A DNA stretch of 6,091 nucleotides from DATGLE01 sp035294325 (GCA_035294325.1 DATGLE010000003.1:1-6091), one strand, 5' to 3'; shown: positions 1 through 5,460, counted from the first letter of the stretch. The notes: generated by a model not told the origin, from the sequence alone. Translations and numbers: made by a program.

Positions 1-83
1 TGGGGCGAGAGGGATTCGAACCCTCACGACCTTTCGGTCAGGGGATTTTAAGTCCCCGGCGTCTACCGTTCCGCCATCGCCCC
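1..83 (-). tRNA. tRNA-Leu (anticodon UAA)
   Basis: The minus strand folds into a complete class II tRNA of 83 nt. It has a 7-bp acceptor stem GGGGCGA/TCGCCCC with discriminator A at position 1 and a D-arm with GCG/CGC stem. The anticodon stem is GGGGA/TCCCC with loop CTTAAAA, giving anticodon UAA (plus-strand 48-50). A long variable arm has stem GACC/GGTC with a GAAA loop, and the T-arm is GAGGG/CCCTC with loop TTCGAAT. The long variable arm and UAA anticodon identify a leucine tRNA reading UUA/UUG. The 3' end coincides with the window edge, so whether CCA is encoded cannot be seen. A promoter lies just upstream (100-128). Confidence 0.97.
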
Positions 84-99
84 GCGCATAGCTGACACG

Positions 100-128
100 A
101 TACTATCATGTTCTGCCCCCTCCGTCAA
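100..128 (-). promoter_or_regulatory. Sigma70-like promoter of tRNA-Leu
   Basis: On the minus strand a -35 box TTGACG (123-128) is followed by a 17-nt spacer and a -10 box TAGTAT (100-105), with TG one base before the -10 as in an extended -10. Initiation would fall near 93, about 10 nt before the mature tRNA 5' end at 83, a normal short tRNA leader. The call rests on sequence match and position only. Confidence 0.6.
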
Positions 129-143
129 TCACCTTTTCTGCAA

Positions 144-160
144 AGTTTCTAATAGAAACT
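144..160. repeat. 7-bp palindrome AGTTTCT-AAT-AGAAACT
   Basis: A perfect inverted repeat with 7-bp arms and a 3-nt centre (AAT) lies 16 bp upstream of the tRNA-Leu -35 box. It is AT-rich, unlike the GC-rich mini-hairpins nearby, and has the size of an operator half-site pair. No regulator can be assigned and it may be a chance palindrome. Confidence 0.4.
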
Positions 161-185
161 GTCTGGGTTCGACACCTTCACTGGC

Positions 186-202
186 GAGCACCTGCGGTGC
201 TC
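186..202. repeat. Mini-hairpin, left flank of palindromic element 1
   Basis: GAGCACC (186-192) and GGTGCTC (196-202) pair perfectly around a TGC loop. Read on the minus strand the loop with its closing pair is C-GCA-G. One base separates it from the 30-bp inverted repeat that follows. Confidence 0.8.
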
Positions 203-203
203 C

Positions 204-268
204 CCTTATGGATATGATTTTGCGAAAAATGCGCGCAACGCATTTTTCGCAAAATCATATCCATAAGG
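204..268. repeat. Perfect 30-bp inverted repeat (long hairpin 1)
   Basis: The arms at 204-233 and 239-268 are exact reverse complements over 30 nt, with a 5-nt centre CGCAA (234-238). If the C234/A238 mismatch is bridged, the loop becomes GCA. The arms are AT-richer than the surroundings. There is no T-run after the stem, and the element lies upstream of both neighbouring genes, so it is not a conventional terminator. It could extrude as a cruciform, or fold as a long double-stranded RNA if transcribed. Confidence 0.95.
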
Positions 269-270
269 CA

Positions 271-281
271 CGGCGAAGCCG
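271..281. repeat. Mini-hairpin, right flank of palindromic element 1
   Basis: CGGC (271-274) pairs with GCCG (278-281) around a GAA loop. The core GCGAAGC is a known exceptionally stable DNA mini-hairpin. It starts 2 nt after the long inverted repeat. On its own a 4-bp stem would be weak evidence; its position in the three-hairpin arrangement supports it. Confidence 0.55.
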
Positions 282-393
282 CGCGAACGTCCGGGGCACG
301 ATGGCGCTGAGCATTATGCACTCTCTTCAAGAATACAGGACATTTTCCGGTGAGCAGAAAAGTCGCAATTTTTCGGGCAGCGATTGAAGGTTA

Positions 394-422
394 TTGACGA
401 GGATGGCTATCTGGGGCATAAT
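394..422 (+). promoter_or_regulatory. Sigma70-like promoter of mnmG
   Basis: TTGACG (394-399, five of six consensus bases), a 17-nt spacer and CATAAT (417-422, five of six) form the best promoter match in the window. Initiation is expected near 429, giving a leader of about 53 nt before the mnmG start codon. The -35 box and spacer length are the same as in the divergent tRNA promoter. Confidence 0.7.
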
Positions 423-481
423 ACGAATGCTGTAGCAGTGAAAACTACTCTTAGTAAAGCAATCAACCAGGTATATATCTA

Positions 482-2545
482 ATGGAAAACGACACCGAGA
501 GCAACAATCCTTCCCCGCAGTCGCCCGCCGGGGGCGTTTACGAGGTCATCGTCGTAGGAGCCGGGCACGCCGGATGCGAAGCGGCGCTGGCGAGCGCGCG
601 CATGGGACGCAAGACCTTGCTGCTGACAATGAATCTGGATAGCGTTGCATTGATGCCCTGCAACCCATCGATGGGCGGACCGGCGAAGGGGCATCTCATC
701 AAAGAGATCGACGCGCTCGGCGGTGAGATCGGGCGCAATACAGATCGCACGTTCATCCAGATCCGCCTGCTCAACACGAGCAAAGGTCCGGCAGTCCAGG
801 CCCTGCGCGCACAATGCGATAAGCAGGCGTATCGCCTCGCCATGAAGTTCGCGCTGGAAGCCCAGCCGAATCTCGATATGAAACAGGCGACCATTACACG
901 CCTGCTAACGCGCACAGGCGCGGATGGCCGTCCGGCCATCACGGGCGTCGAGGCCAGCAACGGCTGGCGCTACGAGGCCGGGGCTGTGATCCTGACGACG
1001 GGCACTTTCATCAATGGACGGCTGGTCGTCGGCGCGAAGACACAGCCCGGCGGCCGGGCCGGAGAAGGACCGGCCCTGGGCATATCCGAGTCGCTGCGCG
1101 CGCTGGGACTGGAGATCCGGCGCTTCAAAACCGGTACGCCTCCACGCATCGACGCGCGTACCATCGATTTCAGCAAGACGGAACCACAGCCGGGGAGCCG
1201 CGTCCCGCTCTATTTTTCCAGAGACGTATTCGCGCGCGAGGATGTGCAGTTGCCCGGCAGTCGCCCCAACCCTATCTACCCCGTCACAGATGAGGACCTG
1301 CACGGCTGGAGACCGCAGTTGCCCTGCTACCTGGTACGCACCACCGAACGCACGCACCAGATTATCCGCGACAACCTGCACCGTTCGCCGCTCTATACGG
1401 GCGTGATTCAGGGCATTGGCCCGCGCTACTGCCCCTCTATCGAGGATAAGGTTGTGCGCTTCGCCGATAAGGGCGCGCACCAGGTCTTTCTGGAACCAGA
1501 GGGATGGCGCACCGGCGAGGTCTACGTGCAGGGCATGAATACCAGTCTCCCCGAAGATGTGCAACTGGCGATGCTGCGCAGCATTCCCGCATTGGAGCAC
1601 GTCGAAATCGTGCGCATGGGCTACGCCGTCGAGTACGACTATGTGCCACCCGAGCAGTTGCTGCCAACGCTTGAGACAAAAGCTGTGGCCGGGCTTTTCC
1701 ATGCGGGCCAGATCAACGGCACCTCCGGCTATGAAGAGGCAGCGGCGCAGGGCATTGTGGCGGGGATCAACGCGGCCCTGCGCGTGCGTGGCGAGGAGGC
1801 TTTCGTTCCTGGTCGCCATGAGGCGTATATCGGCGTGCTTATCGATGATCTTGTAACGCGTCCCTTGAGCGAACCATACCGGCTGCATACCTCGCGCGCG
1901 GAGCATCGCCTGCTGCTACGTCCTGAGAGCGCCGACCTGCGGTTGAGCGATTACGCCTACAAATTCGGCCTCATCGATGAGGAGCGCTATGAGCAGGTCG
2001 TGAGGAAACGCGAAGCTATCCAGCATGCGCTCAGCCGCCTGGATAGCGTGACCTTCACCTCCTCGCGCCTGGTCGAGACCTGGGCGCGCGAAATTGGCAT
2101 CGCACCGCCGGGCCAGATGCTTACCGCGCGCGATCTGCTGCGCAGGCCGGAGACGAGTTACGTCCAGGTAGCTCAACTGGCCGAGCGCGTGGCTTCCTCG
2201 AGTCAGGCAGTAGACCGGGGACTTTACCACGCTCGTCCCACCACGCTGCCTACCCTCGACGCTGAGACGATGGAAGAGGTCGAGTTGCAGGTAAAATACG
2301 AGAATTATATTCATAAGCAGGAACAGATGGTGCAGCGCACTCTACGGCTCGAAGCGATGCGCATTCCCGATGCGCTCGATTACACCGCAGTGCGGCACCT
2401 GCGCACCGAGGCGCGGCAAAAATTGATGCGTACACGCCCTCGCACCGTTGGGCAGGCGTCGCGTGTAGAGGGAGTAACCCCGGCGGACATAGCAATTCTG
2501 ATGGTATATCTGGAGAAACTACGGGCATTAAAAGTATCCTCTTGA
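482..2545 (+). CDS. mnmG: tRNA U34 carboxymethylaminomethyl-modifying enzyme MnmG (GidA)
   Basis: MnmG acts in the cytoplasm with the GTPase MnmE to place the (carboxymethyl)aminomethyl group at C5 of wobble uridine 34 in tRNAs reading two-codon NNR boxes, using FAD, a folate one-carbon donor and ammonium or glycine. The 687-residue product has an FAD dinucleotide-binding loop GAGHAG at residues 26-31. It shows the family signature CNPSMGG...KGHL around Cys60, GPRYCPSIEDK with Cys317, and the GLFHAGQINGTSGYEEAAAQG block. Cys60 and Cys317 align with E. coli Cys47 and Cys277. A helical C-terminal MnmE/tRNA-binding region follows, including EPYRLHTSRAEHRL. It is somewhat longer than the usual 620-650 residues, partly from a Ser/Pro/Asn-rich N-terminal tail of about 20 residues. 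The ATG at 482 is the only start preserving the whole FAD motif; its ribosome site (AGG at 469-471) is weak. The frequent partner rsmG is not adjacent here. Confidence 0.97.
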   Translation: MENDTESNNPSPQSPAGGVYEVIVVGAGHAGCEAALASARMGRKTLLLTMNLDSVALMPCNPSMGGPAKGHLIKEIDALGGEIGRNTDRTFIQIRLLNTSKGPAVQALRAQCDKQAYRLAMKFALEAQPNLDMKQATITRLLTRTGADGRPAITGVEASNGWRYEAGAVILTTGTFINGRLVVGAKTQPGGRAGEGPALGISESLRALGLEIRRFKTGTPPRIDARTIDFSKTEPQPGSRVPLYFSRDVFAREDVQLPGSRPNPIYPVTDEDLHGWRPQLPCYLVRTTERTHQIIRDNLHRSPLYTGVIQGIGPRYCPSIEDKVVRFADKGAHQVFLEPEGWRTGEVYVQGMNTSLPEDVQLAMLRSIPALEHVEIVRMGYAVEYDYVPPEQLLPTLETKAVAGLFHAGQINGTSGYEEAAAQGIVAGINAALRVRGEEAFVPGRHEAYIGVLIDDLVTRPLSEPYRLHTSRAEHRLLLRPESADLRLSDYAYKFGLIDEERYEQVVRKREAIQHALSRLDSVTFTSSRLVETWAREIGIAPPGQMLTARDLLRRPETSYVQVAQLAERVASSSQAVDRGLYHARPTTLPTLDAETMEEVELQVKYENYIHKQEQMVQRTLRLEAMRIPDALDYTAVRHLRTEARQKLMRTRPRTVGQASRVEGVTPADIAILMVYLEKLRALKVSS

Positions 2546-2571
2546 CAATTACGGGATTGAACGTGTACCAT
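2542..2571 (+). promoter_or_regulatory. Candidate promoter of the two-component operon
   Basis: A perfect -35 TTGACA (2542-2547) overlaps the mnmG stop codon. An 18-nt spacer leads to TACCAT (2566-2571, four of six -10 bases). Initiation would be near 2578, leaving a leader of about 90 nt before the regulator. The weak -10 box is embedded in a small palindrome (2563-2575), which would fit a regulated promoter. Confidence 0.5.
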
Positions 2572-2575
2572 ACAC
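2563..2575. promoter_or_regulatory. Palindrome GTGTA-CCA-TACAC over the -10 box
   Basis: A perfect 5-bp inverted repeat with a 3-nt centre coincides with the candidate -10 of the two-component promoter. It could be an operator. Nearby, TGACAATT occurs twice as a direct repeat (2543-2550 and 2580-2587), bracketing the promoter. The short length means chance cannot be excluded. Confidence 0.3.
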
Positions 2576-2668
2576 ACACTGACAATTCACCATCTATCAA
2601 CTCTGTGTATTGGAAGCGCTCACAGAAGGTGCACGGCAACCTGGGTTATACAAGAAGAGGGGAAGACT

Positions 2669-3352
2669 GTGTACATTCTCGTTGTTGATGATGAACCTTT
2701 TTCAAATGCACTGGTGCAGTTTGTCCTCGGCAAAGCAGGCTACGAGGTAGAGACTGCCGATAATCCCCGTGGCGCATTGCAGATGATTAAAAAGCGTGAG
2801 CCGGATCTGCTGATCCTCGATGTCACCATGCCGTATGTGAATGGCTTCGAGCTTTCCAATCACCTGCGAGCCGAAGGCTTCGACATTCCGCTCCTTTTCC
2901 TGACGGCGCGCGATTCGATAGAGGAGAAGTTGCAGGGATTCGATATCGGCGCTGATGATTATCTGTGCAAGCCCTACAACCCCCAGGAACTTGTCGCCCG
3001 TGTGAAGGCAATCCTGCGCCGTGCGAAACAAAACGGTCAACCCCCCGGCCAGTGCCTGCGCGGTGGGCAGATCGAACTCTTCCCCGCGGAGCTAAAGGTG
3101 GTGATCGCGGGCCGCTCGACCATTACGCTCACTCCTACTGAGATGCAGGTGCTGCGCGTGCTGATGAATAGCAATGGTCAGGTGGTAGATCGCGACCAGT
3201 TGCTGGCGGAGGTATGGAACGAGGATGAGAACAATAGCAACATTGTCGATGTCTACATCCGTCGTCTTCGTAAGAAGCTAGAGGTAAATGCTACCAGGCC
3301 ACAACACATTGTCGCTGTACGAGGTGTAGGGTACAAATTTATTGGGAAGTGA
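2669..3352 (+). CDS. OmpR-family response regulator
   Basis: A DNA-binding response regulator of 227 residues, the standard OmpR/PhoB length. The N-terminal receiver domain (about 1-118) has the acidic pair Asp7/Asp8, phospho-acceptor Asp51 in LLILDVTMP, Thr79, switch Tyr98 and the invariant Lys101 in DDYLCKP. After a Gln/Pro/Gly linker, a winged-helix effector domain (about 130-226) includes LTPTEMQVLRVL, the recognition-helix stretch NNSNIVDVYIRRLRKKL and the terminal wing VRGVGYKF. All phosphorylation residues are intact, so it should be switched by the kinase encoded immediately downstream. The start is GTG at 2669, preceded by a strong purine-rich ribosome site (AAGAGGGGAAG, 2655-2665). 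The target genes cannot be told from sequence; autoregulation is plausible given the repeats around its promoter. Confidence 0.95.
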   Translation: MYILVVDDEPFSNALVQFVLGKAGYEVETADNPRGALQMIKKREPDLLILDVTMPYVNGFELSNHLRAEGFDIPLLFLTARDSIEEKLQGFDIGADDYLCKPYNPQELVARVKAILRRAKQNGQPPGQCLRGGQIELFPAELKVVIAGRSTITLTPTEMQVLRVLMNSNGQVVDRDQLLAEVWNEDENNSNIVDVYIRRLRKKLEVNATRPQHIVAVRGVGYKFIGK

Positions 3353-3356
3353 AGGG
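3352..3356 (+). promoter_or_regulatory. Ribosome-binding site deciding the kinase start
   Basis: AAGGG at 3352-3356 lies 6 nt before a GTG codon at 3363, an ideal spacing. The alternative in-frame TTG at 3342 lies inside the end of the regulator gene and has only a poorly placed TAGGG (3327-3331). GTG 3363 is therefore preferred. Confidence 0.65.
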
Positions 3357-3362
3357 AACAGG

Positions 3363-4580
3363 GTGAGGAAACGTACACAGAAACAGTTGCCGCATACAAA
3401 CGGAGATCTGTCACGCACTGTGTCAGACCCCGGGCCTGCCGCAGATCATTATCTATTAGAAAATATCGATCCCACAACGCTAGAAGATCGCTACCACTGC
3501 CTGGCCGAAACTATTGCCAATACTCCCGATGTGGTACTTTCGCTGGATCAAAACTTTCATGTCCTCGAACTCAATCCGGCAGCGGCGCGCACGCTCGGAT
3601 GGACCTCCCAGGAAGCCTGCGGGCGCAGGTGCACCGAGGTGCTGCGCTGCCAGAACCTGAACCACATGGAATTGTGCGGAACATCGGCCTGTCCCCTTGT
3701 GCGCGTGCTCCAGCAAAATCAGCCCCTCGCGAACGAAGAACTGGTGATCGGGACGCGGCCCAACCATATCAGCGAGGTCTCCATGAGTGTCACGCCGATA
3801 GAAGATATCAGCGGCATTTTCCGCGCCACTTTTATCGGGCGCGACATCTCGGCTATGAAAGTGGCGAACCATGTACGCTCGAATTTCGTCTCGATGGTAT
3901 CGCACGAACTGCGCACGCCGCTCAATTCCGTGCACGGCTTTGTCGATCTGCTGCTGCATGGGCATATGGGCAAGCTGACCGAGGAGCAGTGTACCTACCT
4001 GAGCTACGTGCAGGAGGGAGTGCAGCAGCTTATTTCTATCGTCGAAGATATTCTCTTCATGACGCGTTCGGACCTGGGGCAGTTCGAGATCAAACCGCAG
4101 AAAATACGGCTGCGGGACATTGTGAGACAGGTGTTGCGCACCCTGCATCCCCAGGCGCTGAAAGCCAGCGTTGAACTGCGCTCGGAAGTCCCGGCGGATA
4201 CGCCATTTCTGTACGCCGATCCGCAGCGCATCAAACAGGTGCTAAACAACCTGGTGGCGAATGCGATCAAGTTCACGCCGCCAGGGGGCACTGTAACGGT
4301 TAAAAGTTGCGCTCATGGGGAGCGCTTTCAGATGATCTCGGTGAGCGATACCGGCTATGGCATCCCTCCCGAGGATTGCCAGCACGTCTTTGAGCGCTTT
4401 TACCAGGCGAATCATAGAGAGCAATCAAAGATGGGCGGCTATGGCCTGGGCCTTTCGATTGCGAAGCTGATCGTGGAACAGCACGGAGGAACGATCAGCT
4501 TCGATACCACGCTGGATAAAGGGACGACATTCTATTTTACACTGCCCGAGTATCATGGGCAGGACAGGCAAATGACATAA
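3363..4580 (+). CDS. Soluble PAS-domain sensor histidine kinase
   Basis: A 405-residue sensor kinase, the probable cognate partner of the regulator 10 nt upstream. Residue numbers are from GTG 3363. A short polar N-terminus is followed by a PAS domain (about 45-165), then a HisKA dimerisation and phosphotransfer domain with His181 in SMVSHELRTPLN. The HATPase domain has N-box residues Asn296 and Asn300, G1 motif DTGYGIP from Asp329, F-box FERFYQ and G2 motif GGYGLGLSIAK. No transmembrane segment or signal peptide is visible, so it should sense an intracellular cue through the PAS domain. That domain carries an unusual run of cysteines (86, 90, 96, 105, 110), which suggests metal, iron-sulfur or redox sensing as a possibility only. 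Starting at TTG 3342 would add seven residues and overlap the regulator gene by 11 nt. Confidence 0.93.
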   Translation: MRKRTQKQLPHTNGDLSRTVSDPGPAADHYLLENIDPTTLEDRYHCLAETIANTPDVVLSLDQNFHVLELNPAAARTLGWTSQEACGRRCTEVLRCQNLNHMELCGTSACPLVRVLQQNQPLANEELVIGTRPNHISEVSMSVTPIEDISGIFRATFIGRDISAMKVANHVRSNFVSMVSHELRTPLNSVHGFVDLLLHGHMGKLTEEQCTYLSYVQEGVQQLISIVEDILFMTRSDLGQFEIKPQKIRLRDIVRQVLRTLHPQALKASVELRSEVPADTPFLYADPQRIKQVLNNLVANAIKFTPPGGTVTVKSCAHGERFQMISVSDTGYGIPPEDCQHVFERFYQANHREQSKMGGYGLGLSIAKLIVEQHGGTISFDTTLDKGTTFYFTLPEYHGQDRQMT

Positions 4581-4582
4581 GT

Positions 4583-5323
4583 TCACCGGGTGTCCCATAA
4601 TGAAAGCTGCTGCTCATCACCACCCGTCTCCGGTTCGCGCCAGGCATTATCTTTGGAGAGCTTGTCGGCCTGGCGCGTTGGCTCCGGCAGCCGATAGCCT
4701 CTACAGCAGTCCAGCACGTAGCGTATACTGGTCTCCAGGCTGATGCGATGGCCTATCGAGATAATCATCGGGTTGACACGCGTGCGGGTGCGCACTACGG
4801 CCCCGATTACTTCCTTCTGGTACTCCAGCGGCACCCACGACCCGGCCTCTTCACCGAGCGCGGCTTTGTCATAGTGACCGGTGAGGATGGATTTACCGCA
4901 GCCAATAGTGGGCAGATCGATCCACAATCCGAGGTGCGAGGCGATGCCGATGCGACGGGGATGCGCGATACCCTGGCCGTCCACCATCACCAGATCCGGC
5001 TGCTGGCGCAACTGGCGAAAAGCCCCCAGCACACACGGCGCCTCGCGGAACGAGAGCAGGCCGGGAATATAGGGCATGCGCACCGGTTCCTCGTAGACGT
5101 GGCGCTCTACGATCTCCATCGAGGGATAGGCGAGCAGGACAACGGCTGCGCGCGCCATCTCATGCTCCTCGTTGATCGCCATATCTACGCCCGCCACAAA
5201 ATGCACCTCGCCCAGTTGATCCTCGCGAATGATACGCCCCGCCAGCTCGCGTTGCAAGGCAATGGCTTTATCGGGAGTAAGGTTCCATTCATGCAATGCT
5301 TTTTCTGCCATACTATTCTTCAT
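4583..5323 (-). CDS. nfi: Endonuclease V (deoxyinosine 3' endonuclease)
   Basis: Endonuclease V nicks DNA at the second phosphodiester bond 3' to deoxyinosine, starting repair of deaminated adenine; homologues can also cleave inosine in RNA. The 246-residue product shows all family motifs. These are GVD with metal-binding Asp47, PYIPGLLSFRE with wedge Tyr85 and Glu94, DGQGIAHPRRIGIASHLG with Asp115 and His121, Lys144 in GCGKS, and GYRLPEPTRQAD with Asp220. The last is the position of His214 in Thermotoga maritima but Asp in E. coli. The C-terminal 20 residues are a poorly conserved polar tail. The ATG at 5323 has no clear ribosome site. ATG 5311 (residue 5) is an alternative, directly after the stop of a tiny upstream frame. 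The stop lies 2 bp from that of the convergent kinase gene. No convincing promoter is seen upstream. Confidence 0.95.
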   Translation of the reverse strand: MKNSMAEKALHEWNLTPDKAIALQRELAGRIIREDQLGEVHFVAGVDMAINEEHEMARAAVVLLAYPSMEIVERHVYEEPVRMPYIPGLLSFREAPCVLGAFRQLRQQPDLVMVDGQGIAHPRRIGIASHLGLWIDLPTIGCGKSILTGHYDKAALGEEAGSWVPLEYQKEVIGAVVRTRTRVNPMIISIGHRISLETSIRYVLDCCRGYRLPEPTRQADKLSKDNAWREPETGGDEQQLSLWDTR

Positions 5324-5339
5324 TTCTAGCGAACGCCAT
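5313..5339 (-). other. Possible 8-codon upstream ORF overlapping the endonuclease V start
   Basis: An ATG at 5339 is preceded, 8 nt upstream, by the good ribosome site AGGAAG (plus-strand 5348-5353). It encodes MAFARNEE and stops at TAG (5315-5313), one base before the internal endonuclease V ATG at 5311, in another frame. The arrangement would suit translational coupling, with ribosomes ending the leader peptide and restarting at 5311. It is short enough to be chance. Confidence 0.25.
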
Positions 5340-5361
5340 ACGCATGTCTTCCTGACTACTC

Positions 5362-5374
5362 ACCGCTACGCGGT
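5362..5374. repeat. Mini-hairpin, left flank of palindromic element 2
   Basis: ACCGC (5362-5366) and GCGGT (5370-5374) pair perfectly around a TAC loop; on the minus strand the loop reads C-GTA-G. It sits 5 nt before the second 30-bp inverted repeat, as the left mini-hairpin does at element 1. Confidence 0.7.
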
Positions 5375-5379
5375 TCGCC

Positions 5380-5442
5380 CTGGAAGGTGGAGTCTGTGGG
5401 CTGAACGCCGCAGGCGTTCAGCCCACAGACTCCACCTTCCAG
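5380..5442. repeat. Perfect 30-bp inverted repeat (long hairpin 2)
   Basis: The arms at 5380-5409 and 5413-5442 are exact reverse complements over 30 nt, with a 3-nt loop GCA (5410-5412) closed by C-G. The arm sequence is GC-rich and unrelated to that of the repeat at 204-268, yet arm length and centre are the same. It lies between the methyltransferase stop and the endonuclease V start on the minus strand, so it could act on a shared transcript. No T-run follows it in that direction, so it is not a classical intrinsic terminator. Confidence 0.95.
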
Positions 5443-5443
5443 A

Positions 5444-5460
5444 GTGCGCAGCAGGCGCAC
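5444..5460. repeat. Mini-hairpin, right flank of palindromic element 2
   Basis: GTGCGC (5444-5449) pairs with GCGCAC (5455-5460) around AGCAG, or around GCA if the A/G mismatch is bridged. It begins 1 nt after the long inverted repeat. A run of A follows on the plus strand. In the minus (gene) direction the corresponding T-run precedes the hairpin, so it does not form a Rho-independent terminator for the methyltransferase gene. Confidence 0.65.

Larger units (their letters stand above)
84..481. other. Intergenic region between divergent tRNA-Leu and mnmG
   Basis: This 398-nt gap has no credible coding sequence. From left to right it holds the tRNA promoter on the minus strand (100-128), a 7-bp palindrome (144-160), a cluster of three hairpins centred on a perfect 30-bp inverted repeat (186-281), about 110 nt with no recognised feature (282-393), and the mnmG promoter with its roughly 50-nt leader (394-481). 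The two genes are transcribed away from each other, so the hairpins here cannot be ordinary terminators of either. Confidence 0.8.

Noticed and set aside
165..180. GGTTCGA-like stretch resembling a tRNA T-loop
   Set aside because: No matching T-stem, anticodon arm or acceptor stem could be formed around it, so it is not a tRNA or a clear tRNA remnant.
204..268. Long hairpin 1 considered as a CRISPR repeat, attachment site or MITE
   Set aside because: There are no repeated units with spacers, no integrase gene and no flanking target-site duplication; only the inverted repeat itself is supported.
905..1906. 333-codon open frame on the minus strand inside mnmG
   Set aside because: It lies fully antisense to a strongly conserved mnmG, shows no recognisable domain and is explained by GC-rich codon bias leaving the opposite frame open.
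3480..4174. Long frames in and opposite the kinase gene (222 codons minus, 191 codons plus)
   Set aside because: Both overlap conserved PAS and HisKA coding sequence, have low-complexity composition and lack any family motif.
4748..5329. 193-codon plus-strand frame opposite endonuclease V
   Set aside because: Every endonuclease V catalytic motif is on the minus strand; the plus frame is a shadow.
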